Of a DNA stretch of 64,000 nucleotides, positions 45,972-56,272 are shown piece by piece. Below the pieces are notes generated by a model that was not told the DNA's origin, did no database searches, and saw only the letters and a program-made list of their open reading frames with translations. The stretch is taken from the NCBI RefSeq assembly GCF_000195595.1, contig NZ_GL882538.1, positions 79,267-143,266 on the forward strand, written 5' to 3'. How positions within the stretch are numbered: position 1 is the first letter of the stretch; each line of letters begins with the position of its first letter. Origin of the DNA: Actinomyces sp. oral taxon 170 str. F0386 (lineage in GTDB: Bacteria > Actinomycetota > Actinomycetes > Actinomycetales > Actinomycetaceae). Made by a program: the position numbers and the translations under genes.

Positions 45972-46734
45972 TGAAGACCACCTTCGTGAGTGACTGGCAG
46001 TGGGGGAGGACTTCGCGGACGGTACGGACCGCGATAACGGCGGCCTCGGTCTTGGGGTAGCCGAAGACACCGGTGGAGATGCAGCACAGCGCGATGCTGG
46101 AGGCCCCCAGCTCCTCGGCGGTGAGCAGGCAGGATCGGTAGGAGGAGGCCAGGAGCACCTCATGCTCTGGGGTCGGCTCACCGTGCACGATCGGTCCGAC
46201 GGTGTGGATGACCTGGGTGGCCGGCAGGTGGTAGCCCCTGGTCACCGTTGCTGTGCCGGTAGGTTCGGGGCGGTCCCGAGAGGCCATGATGTCCGCGCAC
46301 TCCTGGCGCAGCCAGGGGCCTGCGGCCGAGTGGATGGCGTTGTCGATGCAGGCGTGCAGCGGCTGGAAGCATCCGAGGAGAGCGGAGTTCGCCGCGTTGA
46401 CGATCGCGTCGGCCCGGATCGTTGTGATGTCGCCGCGCCACAGAGACAGGCGCGGGTCCACCTCCGTTCCCGGCAGGCTGAGGGCGTCGACGGTTTCTCG
46501 CTCGGCCGCCTCGGCGGCCAGGAGCCGCTCCAGTGAGACGTTTAGCTCTGCGGGCAGCGGGATCGCGGGTCGCATGGCGAGCAGGGCCTGCAGTGCCAGC
46601 CGGCGCCGACCAGGATCGCCGGCCGAGACGGTGTCCAGGAGCTGCTGGCCGTTGGGCTGCTCCTGAAGCAGGAGGGCCAGCGATGTATCAACGAGGGCGC
46701 TGCGCTGAGGCTGAGTCAGTGGAAGCGATGTCAT
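45913..46734 (-). CDS. Zinc-macrodomain protein (ADP-ribose hydrolase) of the SirTM operon
   Basis: 273-residue protein with a helical N-terminal region (about 1-90) and a macrodomain (about 95-270). ADP-ribose-binding signatures: ADAIVNAANSALLGC near 110 and CISTGVFGYPKTEAA near 218. The GCFQPLHACIDNAIHSAAG loop with its Cys, His and Cys positions is the zinc-binding signature of Zn-macrodomains found with SirTM. Predicted to remove mono-ADP-ribose put on by the partner sirtuin. First gene of the two-gene operon. Confidence 0.86.
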   Translation of the reverse strand: MTSLPLTQPQRSALVDTSLALLLQEQPNGQQLLDTVSAGDPGRRRLALQALLAMRPAIPLPAELNVSLERLLAAEAAERETVDALSLPGTEVDPRLSLWRGDITTIRADAIVNAANSALLGCFQPLHACIDNAIHSAAGPWLRQECADIMASRDRPEPTGTATVTRGYHLPATQVIHTVGPIVHGEPTPEHEVLLASSYRSCLLTAEELGASSIALCCISTGVFGYPKTEAAVIAVRTVREVLPHCQSLTKVVFNVFDPIDESIYRGLLGPDR

Positions 46735-47088
46735 GCAGGTCCTCTCAGCTGATGACGGAAAAGACGCTTAGTTACTAGTACATATTAAGTATCATGAAGA
46801 GAGTATTAGGGATAGGGTGAGTTCTGCGTCGTCTGTCATAGGGTGCTCGACCGTTGTGGTCCTGGCTCTCGGTGAGGCCTGCATGGAGCGGTGGTGCAGC
46901 CGCGGGCATGAGAAAAGGGGCGCCGCCTGTGCGGTGCCCCTCGGGTTGCCATGGCTGCGCGGGCTTCCTTGGCCGCGCAGCCTCGTTGTCCTGTGCCCTG
47001 CCGGGCTGGGTCCGGGTCCTGCGTTGCTCGTGATGCGTGGCCCGGATCCGGTGGTGAGCTTCAGTGAGCTCGTTGGAGTCGTCTACGC
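46735..47088. other. 354-bp intergenic region
   Basis: AT-richer than average near 46770-46810 (a probable promoter for the macrodomain operon). Holds the 46916-46941 terminator and a further perfect 10-bp hairpin at 46953-46982. No coding frame with local bias. Confidence 0.45.
46916..46941 (-). terminator. Rho-independent terminator of the small membrane gene
   Basis: 11-bp stem (one G-T pair, loop CTGT) followed on the minus strand by a T-run (complement of the AAAA at 46913-46916). Downstream of the 47089-47349 gene. Confidence 0.6.
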
Positions 47089-47349
47089 TCAGCGGGCCTC
47101 GAGGAGGTTCACGCCGGTGTAGATGCCCACGCCCATGGTGATCGCGGCCAGGACGGAGGAGGCGAACATGAGGGTCGGGATGCCGGTGACGGCGCCGACG
47201 ACGGCCATGACCATGACGGCGAACATGACGGCGATCATGGCGACTGCGAAGGTGAGGCGGTTGGCCTCGGTCTGCGTGTCGGTAGTGGTTGCCTGAGTGG
47301 CGGTGGTCTCGACGGTCTGGGTGGGGCGCTCGGTGGTGGTGGCGGTCAT
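47089..47349 (-). CDS. Small two-helix membrane protein with IolR-type site upstream
   Basis: 86 residues: a Thr-rich polar N-terminus (about 1-30), then two hydrophobic helices (about 32-53 and 57-80) and a short NLLEAR tail. No named family recognised. ATG 47349 has AGGA 8 bases upstream. The roughly 130-base leader carries two stem-loops, and an IolR-type palindrome lies 134 bp above the start, suggesting it responds to inositol with the main cluster 3 kb away. Confidence 0.65.
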   Translation of the reverse strand: MTATTTERPTQTVETTATQATTTDTQTEANRLTFAVAMIAVMFAVMVMAVVGAVTGIPTLMFASSVLAAITMGVGIYTGVNLLEAR

Positions 47350-47482
47350 GTGAGTGTTCCTCTCGGTGTGCGTCGAGCAGGTCCGCCTGACCATGAGTCG
47401 TGCGTCCCTGCACGACTGTGTGCAGCCCGTGGGCCGGACGGAGGTTTCTCCGTCACGTAGAACTCTAGGAACGCTCCATCCG

Positions 47483-47496
47483 ATTGTCTAGACAAA
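47483..47496. promoter_or_regulatory. IolR-type operator outside the island (ATTGTCTAGACAAA)
   Basis: One mismatch to TTTGTCNNGACAAA; its inner ten bases (TGTCTAGACA) are fully palindromic. 134 bp upstream of the small membrane gene, 303 bp upstream of guaA. Confidence 0.6.
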
Positions 47497-47786
47497 GGAT
47501 CGTGACGTGTGTTGCGTCGATGGTTCGTGTGTCACATGGAATCACTGGGAGGAGTGCGGTTCGGTTGCGAAGGTGCGTGGCGAGTATGGCGTCATTGAGG
47601 GCATTCCTGGCACCGGTGGGAGCTTGGGAGGGGTGGTGTTGTGGTGGTTTTGATCTGGAGACGTGACCTGTGCTGCAGGAGCGCGACATCAACCACTGGT
47701 CTAGTCATCCTGTGGTGGCGGGCAACGCCGAGAGGCGGCGACGCCGTCGGCCGGCAGGGCGGAAGGCGATCGGTTACCGCCCCGGC

Positions 47787-47792
47787 TATCCT
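47787..47792 (+). promoter_or_regulatory. Predicted -10 element of a leaderless guaA transcript
   Basis: TATCCT ending 6 bases before the GTG start, where no ribosome site is visible. No convincing -35. Confidence 0.4.
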
Positions 47793-47798
47793 GTTCCG

Positions 47799-49385
<1,587 letters not shown>

Positions 49386-49419
49386 CGGGCGGGCCTGAGT
49401 GTGGCCGCTGCCGTTGCGC

Positions 49420-49453
49420 GGGCCCCGCTGGCGCTGAAGCGCTGGTGGGGCCC
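49420..49453 (+). terminator. Hairpin terminator after guaA
   Basis: 15-bp stem with three G-T pairs (49420-49434 with 49439-49453), loop of four, 35 bases after the stop. Confidence 0.5.
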
Positions 49454-49509
49454 ACTTCGTTTGCCTGGATACCGGTAAGAACGGTGCGCCGGATTCGCAG
49501 GCATGATGA

Positions 49510-49758
49510 CTTGTTGGTTCTCAATTCTGCTGGCGAGCATTTAAAATCACTGGTGGGTATTCGCTTGGTGTCACCATTGATGGAACCGATTCTCTTGTCG
49601 TCGCTCCAGATGCCATCGACTCTCTGACGACGCTGTACAACGGTGCCAGTGTCACCGGAAGTGTTGTTCGGGCGGTTCCCGTCGACGGCGCGCAGGACGG
49701 AGTCCTCGCGGTTCGTCCCGGCCTGCTTGCGGACAAGGTCTTCGTTGCCGTGAAGTAG
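49510..49758 (+). pseudogene. Remnant: C-terminal coding fragment without a start
   Basis: An 82-codon frame ending TAG 49758 has a protein-like C-terminus (TGGYSLGVTIDGTDSLVV and LYNGASVTGSVVRAVPVDG), with alternating hydrophobic beta-like segments and many GTC/GGC codons. It has no ATG, GTG or TTG start and is stopped upstream by two TGA codons (49504-49509). A neighbouring frame (RHDDLLVLNSAGEHLKSL) may continue it after a frameshift. The upstream part is richer in A/T than its neighbours. Family unknown. Confidence 0.4.
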
Positions 49759-49999
49759 CGTTTGCGCCTCAGTCTTCAATGTCGGGGTCGGTCGTCGAGG
49801 CGGCGGTCGGTCCCGACGATGCTTGCTCTGGGGCCTCGGGAGTAGGGCGGCCAGGTTGTGAGGATGCTCGGGTCGGCCGTCCCACACGAAGGGAACGGAG
49901 AATCTGGGGCAGTATGAGCCCAGTGCTTCTTGTGCCACCGGATCGACCGGTGCGGTGGCGCTCTTCAGCCTGACACCGACTGCAGACCGAGGATCAGCC

Positions 50000-51484
50000 G
50001 TGACCGATCACCCCACTGAGCCCACCACCACCGACCCCGAGGCGGAGGCCGTCCACTGGACCACTCCGCCCACCGACGGCGGTGAGCGCCTCGATGGGCG
50101 CTCGGCCGCTTTGGTGAGTGCCGACCGCGTCCTCACCGGTCGGCGCGGCCAGGTGGAGGGCAGCCTCGAGACCATTGGAATCCGGCCCAGTAGCCCGAGC
50201 GAGGCCGAGGTCGTCCAAGCGCGCACGGCCGGCCAGGGTGGTGCTGTCCTCCTGAGGGGACGGGACATCGTCGCCGTCGGAACGACCGCAGATCTCGAGG
50301 GACGCCTGGCCGAGCTCCTTCCCGACGTTGACCCCAACGACGTCGTACGCGTGGACCTGCCCGGTACCACTCTCATGCCCGGGCTCATTGAGACCCACGA
50401 CCACCTGCCCACCTCCGGGACCGACGTCGAGTACCCCGACTACGGGCCCCATGAGGTCGCCCGCCTCACTCTCAACGCCGTCCGCGCCGCCCGCGAGCTG
50501 CTCAGCGAGGGCGTCACCAGCGTCCAGTCCCTCGGAGCGCGCCACTACGTCGACGTCGCCCTGCGCGACGCCGTCGATGTCGGAGACCTGCGCGGGCCCC
50601 GGATCATCGCCTCCGGGCCGCAGATCACCACGACCGGCGGGCACGCCCACCACGCCGGAGGCGCCGCGGACTCCTTGGACGAGATCCGCCACCAGGTTCG
50701 CCACCACCACCTCATGGGCGCCGACACGATCAAGGTGATGGCCACCGGTGGCTTCATGACCGATGGTTCTGCTCCTTGGTTCGCCCAGTTCACGACCGAG
50801 GAGCTGTGAGTCCTGTTCGACGAGGCCCACCGCCTGGGGAGGTGGACGGCCGCCCACGCTCACGGCACCCAGGGCATCGAGCGGGCCGTGCGTGCCGGGG
50901 TCGACTACATCGCCCACGCCTCCTTCGTCTCGGCGGCCGGGCGCAGCGAGTTCGACCCATACCTGGCCGATGAGATGTCGCGGGCCGGCGTGTACGTCGA
51001 CTGCACGATCGTGGCCGATCTTCCCGGCATCATCGCGGCTGACCCGGCCTTCGCCCCACCCGCCCGCCAGCTGTGGGAGCACGGGGTGAGAATCGTCGCC
51101 GGCCACGACGCCGGGATCCCCGCCTCCCCGCAGCGTGCCTACGTCGGTGGGCTCCAGGCCCTGGAGTCCGTGGGTCTGCCCCGTACCGAGGTGCTGCTGG
51201 CCGCCACCTCCAGGGCCGCCGCCGCGATCGGGTGTGCCGGCGTCACCGGGGTACTCACCCCCGGCTTCGAGGCCGACCTCATCGCGGTCGCCGGGGACCC
51301 GCGCCAGGGCCTGGCCGCCCTGCATGACCTGCGCCTCGTGGTGGTTCGCGGCCGCGAGTTCCGCCCCGATCGGGTCGAGGGCCTGGCCGCCTCCGAGACT
51401 CCTGCCGAGGCAGTCGGTCCGTCGGCGACCCTGGCCGAGTGGCGAGAGCGCAGCGCCCGAGCAGCTCGCCACCCGGAGGTCTGA
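50000..51484 (+). pseudogene. Amidohydrolase family gene split by one in-frame TGA
   Basis: An imidazolonepropionase-like metal-dependent amidohydrolase from GTG 50000 (AGGA upstream) to TGA 51484, interrupted at 50807-50809. All catalytic elements stay in one frame: the HxH in GLIETHDHLPT, the metal-bridging lysine in TIKVMATGGF, the third histidine in HAHGTQG and the final aspartate in VAGHDAGIPAS. The sequence runs FTTEEL-stop-VLFDEAHRLGRW, and many relatives have arginine there, so CGA to TGA is the simplest history. A GTG at 50888 could restart the second half. Everything else looks intact, implying a very recent mutation or a sequencing error. Confidence 0.78.
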
Positions 51485-51643
51485 GCGTGCAGGATCAGGC
51501 ACCAGGCAGGCGGAGAGGCAGTCGGAAAGACTCCTGGGGACCGGCTCGCGCCCGGCTGACCGACCTGGCCGAGGACTACGCCCGACTCCTGGCCTCACAG
51601 GACGCTGGAAGACCAGCTGGCCCACGGTGACGTCACCCGCGCT

Positions 51644-52828
51644 TTACAGCGATGACCGCGCACGGGTGCGGCCCACGGCCATGGCCACCGAGAAGATCGC
51701 GATGGCGAACAGGGCGCAGATCCCGCCGTCCACGAGCAAGGGGCGAATGATGCTGGCGGACATCGAGGTCGCATCGTAGGCCCCGGAGATCGCCTGGTCC
51801 GCCCAGTAGCCGGGCGTGAGCCTGGCAGCCCGGGCGACGGCGTCGGGTAGCCACTCGATCGGTACCCAGGCTCCGGCCAGGAAGGACATGGCCAAGCCTC
51901 CGATATTGGCGACGGCGTTGGCCGCGTTCTGGCTCAGGCCGAGCTGTCCCATGAGGAATCCTATCGAGACCGCCACGAGCATGTAGGCGCCCAGGGCCGC
52001 TGCGACCACGCCCAGGAGCGGGGCTGATGTGGTCACGGTGCCGGCCTCGAAGGCAGTGATCCCCAGCCCGAGGACCCACACCCACCCGACGGCCCCGACG
52101 ACGAGGCCCGCGCCCAGCAGCCCGAGGTTGCGGGACCTGCTGCTCACCGGGGCGGAGTCAAGACGGGAACGGATTGCCCGGCGCCCCAGCGCTGTCATGA
52201 GCGTGGAGATCGTGACGATCGCGAAGGTCATGAGCGGGTATAAGGAGAAGCGGGCGTAGACGAGGAAGCTGTGCGACAGGGATGTGGTATCCGGGGTGAT
52301 CCGCTCGGCCGGGGCGGAGCGGTTCATCGTCTCCTTGGCCAGGGCGACGGCCTGAGCCGGATCGTCGGTGAGTGTTGACAGGTAGTCGGCGACCTGTCCC
52401 GTGTAGGAGTCGGTACGCACTTTCATGAGTGCGCCGGAGGCGGACTCGTACCCGATGACCGTGTCCATCTGAGGTGGCTCAGCACCCTCATGAGCCGTCT
52501 GCTGGAGCTGTTTCCCGTATCCGGCGGGGATGATGAGGATGTAGCTGATGCGGTCCTGCGCGGTGGCGTCCTGGATGGCCTGCCTGGAGTCCTCGAGCGG
52601 CTGAACCTTGCCGACGGACTCGACATAGTCCTTGACCCCGCGGGAGATCGTGGAGTCGTCGCGGTCGACAACGGCCACGTTCGCCGTGGCGGTCGTGACC
52701 TGACTGGAGTAGTCCTCGGACCTGGCCATGCCGGTGAACAGACCGAACGTGGATAGCAGCACCAGGTAGATGAGGATGTACAGCCGGTGAGCGGCCACAA
52801 TTCTCACACACGTCTTAAAGGTGCTCAT
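51644..52828 (-). CDS. ABC-2-type exporter permease (second subunit)
   Basis: 394-residue protein with the YhgE/Pip or ABC-2 layout: a first helix at about 13-33, a large extracellular domain (about 40-215), then five helices in a C-terminal block (from SLYPLMTFAIVTISTLM), ending with TPGYWADQAI and a last helix. Overlaps the first permease by 14 bp, so the two are translationally coupled and probably form a heterodimeric channel. Energised by the 53959 ATPase. Confidence 0.85.
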   Translation of the reverse strand: MSTFKTCVRIVAAHRLYILIYLVLLSTFGLFTGMARSEDYSSQVTTATANVAVVDRDDSTISRGVKDYVESVGKVQPLEDSRQAIQDATAQDRISYILIIPAGYGKQLQQTAHEGAEPPQMDTVIGYESASGALMKVRTDSYTGQVADYLSTLTDDPAQAVALAKETMNRSAPAERITPDTTSLSHSFLVYARFSLYPLMTFAIVTISTLMTALGRRAIRSRLDSAPVSSRSRNLGLLGAGLVVGAVGWVWVLGLGITAFEAGTVTTSAPLLGVVAAALGAYMLVAVSIGFLMGQLGLSQNAANAVANIGGLAMSFLAGAWVPIEWLPDAVARAARLTPGYWADQAISGAYDATSMSASIIRPLLVDGGICALFAIAIFSVAMAVGRTRARSSL

Positions 52829-53957
52829 GGGTCATCCTCCTGGCACGGATCAGGGCGATAGTCAGGAACAGGCATGTCATGCCCAGCAGGACTGCGCAGC
52901 TGCGGGTGAAGGGCTCCAGGGAGTCGTAGTACAGGAGCCCGTAGAAGCAGCGGGCGGTCTGCCACAGGGGATTGGCCTGCACCAGCAGCGGGACATGACT
53001 CTCGACGGAAATGGCCAGGGACTGGGCCGCGGGACCGTACAGGCCGGTGAACAACGACAGCAGGGAGGTGATCCCGGAGATCATCCCGACCTCCAGACGT
53101 CCGAGCGTCCCCAACATGGCACCTGCTGCGCTCGACATGAGGCTGCAGACCCCGATCGCTACGAGGCACAGGAGCGTGTGGGGCCCGAAGTCCACGCCCA
53201 CGACCGAGGCCATGAAGGCGAAGGCGATGAGCAGACAGGCAAGGACGCACACCCAGGAGGCCGCGAGCGTGGCCGTGAGGACCTTCCAGCGGGACAGGCC
53301 CGCCAGGGTCTGCCGGGCGCCCACCGGTGAGACGGCCATGATTCCCTTCACGGCCACCAAGGCCACGGTCGTCCCCATGCCGCAGGCGAAGGCCAGCAGC
53401 GCGAAGTAGTAGTGGGTTTCGGGCTTGACGGGAGATGGCGTTACTGAGAGCGAGTGGGTGAAGGACTGGTCGGTCTCAAGGGCGGCCAGCCGCTCGGGCG
53501 CCGTCCCCTCCTTGATCAAGGACTTGTACTCGGCCCGTCTCTGGGTGTAGGAGTCCATGACCACCCGCAGCACCCGAGTCGTCTCGGCCCCATTGCCCTT
53601 CTGAGTCACGTGCAGCACCGGTTCGCCGTTCTCGACGGCGAGGTAGCCGTTGGTCTCTCCCCGTTTCGCGGCGGCCTCAGCCTCCGAGGCGGTGGAGTGG
53701 GTGACCTTGGTGATGAGGTGGGGGTCGGCGTCGTCGGCGGAGATCCGCTTGACGACGGCGTCCAGTCCCGGATCCGCCCGGTAGGCCTTGTCCTGGACGA
53801 CGCCGAAGCTCATGGGGTTGGCCTCGTAGGCCTCGTTCAGGTTGGAGAACTGCGCCATGAAGATGAGGGACAGGACGATCGGGAAGCCGAGTGTCCATAC
53901 GAGCAGGATGCGGTCGCGCAGGAGCCTGAGCACCTGGTAGGAGAAGACGGTCAGCAT
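52815..53957 (-). CDS. ABC-2-type exporter permease (first subunit)
   Basis: 380-residue permease with the same plan as its partner: helix 1 (LVWTLGFPIVLSLIFMAQF), extracellular domain (about 40-190), five C-terminal helices including FALLAFACGMGTTVALVAVKG. Starts one base after the ATPase stop. Divergent kinase and regulator genes next to the operon suggest it is induced by the compound it removes. Confidence 0.85.
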   Translation of the reverse strand: MLTVFSYQVLRLLRDRILLVWTLGFPIVLSLIFMAQFSNLNEAYEANPMSFGVVQDKAYRADPGLDAVVKRISADDADPHLITKVTHSTASEAEAAAKRGETNGYLAVENGEPVLHVTQKGNGAETTRVLRVVMDSYTQRRAEYKSLIKEGTAPERLAALETDQSFTHSLSVTPSPVKPETHYYFALLAFACGMGTTVALVAVKGIMAVSPVGARQTLAGLSRWKVLTATLAASWVCVLACLLIAFAFMASVVGVDFGPHTLLCLVAIGVCSLMSSAAGAMLGTLGRLEVGMISGITSLLSLFTGLYGPAAQSLAISVESHVPLLVQANPLWQTARCFYGLLYYDSLEPFTRSCAVLLGMTCLFLTIALIRARRMTHEHL

Positions 53958-53958
53958 C

Positions 53959-54942
53959 TCAGGCCGCCTCGTCGCGCAGGGCCCGCCCGGTGATCTCCAG
54001 GAAGACGTCGTTGAGGGTCGGGGGTTCGGAGGTCACCCGGCCGCAGGTCGCCCCCGCTTCTTCCAACGCCTTCATGACGTCGGAGAGGTTATGGGCCCCG
54101 GGAGAGCACTCGATGAGCACCTCGCCGTCCTGGTGGGTGGCCGTGCGCACATGCTCCAGCCGACGAAGTCCCTCCAGTGCCTCCTCGCCCAGGGGAACTG
54201 GATCGACGACCTCCAGGCGGATGCGCTCAGCGGTACCGATCATGGCCTTGAGCTCGTTGGAGGTTCCGGAGGCCACCTGCCGGCCGCGGTCCATGATGGC
54301 GATTCGGTGGCACAGCTGCTCCACCTCCTCCATATAGTGGCTCGTGTAGATGATGGTGGCGCCGCGTTCGTTGAGACGCTTGATGCCGTCCAGGATCGCG
54401 TTGCGGCTCTGCGGGTCGACGGCGACCGTGGGCTCATCGAGGATGATGAGGTCGGGGCCGTGGGCGATGCCACAGGCGATGTTGAGACGGCGCAGCAGGC
54501 CGCCGGAGAGCTTCTTGGGCTTGAACTTCACGAACTTCTCCAGGCCGACGAAGGCGATCGCCTCGGCCACCAGGCGGCGCCGCTCGGCGCGATCGCGAAC
54601 GTAGAGAGCGCAGAAGGCGTTGACGTTCTCCGCCACCGTGAGCTCGTCGAAGACGGCAACGTCCTGAGGCACCACGCCGATGCGGCGCTTGAGTCCGTAG
54701 GCGGTGGGCGTCATCGGCTCGCCGAAGACGCGGATCGAGCCCTTGTCGTAGGCGAGTAGCTGAAGGATGCAGCTGATCGTCGTCGTCTTGCCCGAGCCGT
54801 TGGGGCCGAGCAGCCCCAGCACCTGACCGCGCGGGATCTTGAGGGACAGGCCGTCGACCGCGACCAGCTCCCCGTAGCGCTTGATCAGGGAGCCGACCTC
54901 CACCGCCGGGCCGACATCCCTGGTCCCGTCTTTGACTTCCAT
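53959..54942 (-). CDS. ABC exporter ATP-binding protein (DrrA-type)
   Basis: 327-residue ATPase. Walker A LLGPNGSGKTTTISC near 47, Q-loop VVPQDVAVFDEL, signature LSGGLLRRLNIA near 145, Walker B LIILDEPTVAVDP near 165, H-loop IYTSHYMEE near 200, and a C-terminal DrrA-like regulatory region ending TLNDVFLEITGRALRDE. ATG 54942 has AAAGGA 7 bases upstream. First gene of the three-gene exporter operon, whose promoter region is shared with the divergent kinase. Confidence 0.92.
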   Translation of the reverse strand: MEVKDGTRDVGPAVEVGSLIKRYGELVAVDGLSLKIPRGQVLGLLGPNGSGKTTTISCILQLLAYDKGSIRVFGEPMTPTAYGLKRRIGVVPQDVAVFDELTVAENVNAFCALYVRDRAERRRLVAEAIAFVGLEKFVKFKPKKLSGGLLRRLNIACGIAHGPDLIILDEPTVAVDPQSRNAILDGIKRLNERGATIIYTSHYMEEVEQLCHRIAIMDRGRQVASGTSNELKAMIGTAERIRLEVVDPVPLGEEALEGLRRLEHVRTATHQDGEVLIECSPGAHNLSDVMKALEEAGATCGRVTSEPPTLNDVFLEITGRALRDEAA

Positions 54943-55048
54943 CTCGGTTCCTTTCTTCCCACCGGTGTCCCCCCGGCTCATGACCCCCATGTTCCTGCGG
55001 GGGCGGTGACGGCCAGAAGTGCCTGCCGTCATGATCCGGGTGGGCAGC

Positions 55049-55064
55049 CATGACTTCTGTCATG
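55049..55064. promoter_or_regulatory. Inverted repeat in the divergent exporter-TCS promoter region
   Basis: CATGAC-TTCT-GTCATG, with a further GTCATGA copy at 55028-55034. Between the ABC operon (107 bp to its start) and the kinase (72 bp); a candidate site for the cognate response regulator. Confidence 0.5.
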
Positions 55065-55102
55065 AGATTCGTCAACAGGGTCGCCAGATCGGTCTGACGG
55101 GC

Positions 55103-55129
55103 TTGAAAGCGCCGGCGATCGTCGATAAT
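55103..55129 (+). promoter_or_regulatory. Predicted promoter of the kinase gene
   Basis: TTGAAA (55103-55108), 15-base spacer, GATAAT (55124-55129). The predicted start falls on or beside the GTG at 55136, consistent with a leaderless mRNA. Confidence 0.5.
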
Positions 55130-55135
55130 CGAGGC

Positions 55136-56272
55136 GTGAAGGTACTGGTCGACAAGATCGTGCTGCTGTGCGGCTGTGTCCTGCTGGCCCTGCTCACCAT
55201 GGAGACGGACGCGGTCGCCATGGTCTGGCTGCTCGGTGCCGTGGCTGTCAGCGGGATGGGCACGTTTGCCGACCGGAGCCGCTGGGTGATCGTGATGCCC
55301 GTCGCCTACCTCCTGCTCGGAACCCTCACGACGGCCTCCGTGGTCGGGGCTCCGCTGGCCGCCTACGATCTGGCCCGCTTCGCCGCGTCCGGGAATCGTC
55401 GCGAGCGGGTGGCGGCTGCAACCGGTGGCCTTCCGCTCGCGGCCGTTGTGGCCAGACAAGTGTCGAGGACACCGGTACTGGCTCTCGCCCTGGCGATCTG
55501 CGCGCTCGCGGCCCTCCTTGCGCTGCGCACCACCCAGGAGGAAGCGGTGCGGATGAGCCTGCATGTGGTGCGAGACGACCTGCGCGAAAAGGTCCTCACC
55601 CTGCAGGACACCAACGCCCGGCTGCTCCGGGCTCAGGACTACGAGCTGCGCGCCGCCGCCCTGGCCGAGCGCACCAGGATCGCCCGCGAGATCCACGATG
55701 GCGTCGGCCATCTTCTCACCCGCCTCCTGCTGCAGGTCAAGGCCCTCCAGGTCGTTCACCGGGACGAGCCGGGCGTCGTCTCCGACCTCGCCACCCTGGA
55801 TACGGGCCTCGACGAGGCTCTGGACTCCATGCGCCGCTCCGTCCACGCCCTGTCCGATGAGGGCGAGGAACTGGCCACCTCCCTCAACCTCCTGGGCTCG
55901 CGCTGCGGCATCGACTCCGTGAGCGTCGACTGCTCCACCGACGTCGAGCCCCCGGCGGCGGTAGCGCGCTGCATCGGTGCCGTCGTGCGCGAGGCCCTGA
56001 CCAACGCCGCCCGCCATGGTAGGGCCCACTCGGCCCGAGTTGTGGTCACCGACTACCCTGCGTTCTGGCAGGTCACGGTCGACAATGACGGCGTCGTGCC
56101 CGTCGAGGACGAGCCGGCCGTGGACGGCCATGGGAGCGCGGGCCTGGGGCTGCGCTCCATGACTGAGCGGGTCGAGGCCCTGGGCGGCCGGGTACGGATC
56201 ACCCCGCGACCGCGGTTCACGGTCTTCGCCACGATCCCCAAGAACGGACAGGGGAAAGAAGGAGCATTATGA
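55136..56272 (+). CDS. Sensor histidine kinase, HisKA_3 type
   Basis: 378-residue membrane kinase with four to five N-terminal helices (about residues 5-130), a coiled segment, then the phosphoacceptor motif AREIHDGVGHLLTRLL (His near 188) and a HATPase_c domain with VREALTNAARHGRAHSARV and GLGLRSMTERVEALGG. GTG 55136 is chosen; the frame is open upstream but without a membrane start. The stop overlaps the regulator start (ATGA). Likely detects the substrate of the divergent ABC exporter. Confidence 0.88.
   Translation: MKVLVDKIVLLCGCVLLALLTMETDAVAMVWLLGAVAVSGMGTFADRSRWVIVMPVAYLLLGTLTTASVVGAPLAAYDLARFAASGNRRERVAAATGGLPLAAVVARQVSRTPVLALALAICALAALLALRTTQEEAVRMSLHVVRDDLREKVLTLQDTNARLLRAQDYELRAAALAERTRIAREIHDGVGHLLTRLLLQVKALQVVHRDEPGVVSDLATLDTGLDEALDSMRRSVHALSDEGEELATSLNLLGSRCGIDSVSVDCSTDVEPPAAVARCIGAVVREALTNAARHGRAHSARVVVTDYPAFWQVTVDNDGVVPVEDEPAVDGHGSAGLGLRSMTERVEALGGRVRITPRPRFTVFATIPKNGQGKEGAL

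Larger units (their letters stand above)
47350..47798. other. 449-bp divergent region between the small membrane gene and guaA
   Basis: Holds two stem-loops on the leader side (47396-47417, 8-bp stem; 47437-47454, 7-bp stem), the IolR-type site 47483-47496, and the guaA -10. Low-bias open frames here look non-coding. Confidence 0.45.

Noticed and set aside
50807-50809. TGA read as selenocysteine
   Set aside because: Amidohydrolases of this type use no Cys/Sec at this place and relatives carry arginine; no clear SECIS-like stem follows directly.
49994-51625. 543-codon minus-strand frame opposite the amidohydrolase
   Set aside because: The opposite frame holds all amidohydrolase motifs; this one has none and is rich in Gly, Val and Asp.
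51487-51630. 47-codon frame (RARLTDLAEDYARLLASQD) after the amidohydrolase
   Set aside because: Some coding-like bias, but too short, no ribosome site and no recognisable family; left out of the gene list.
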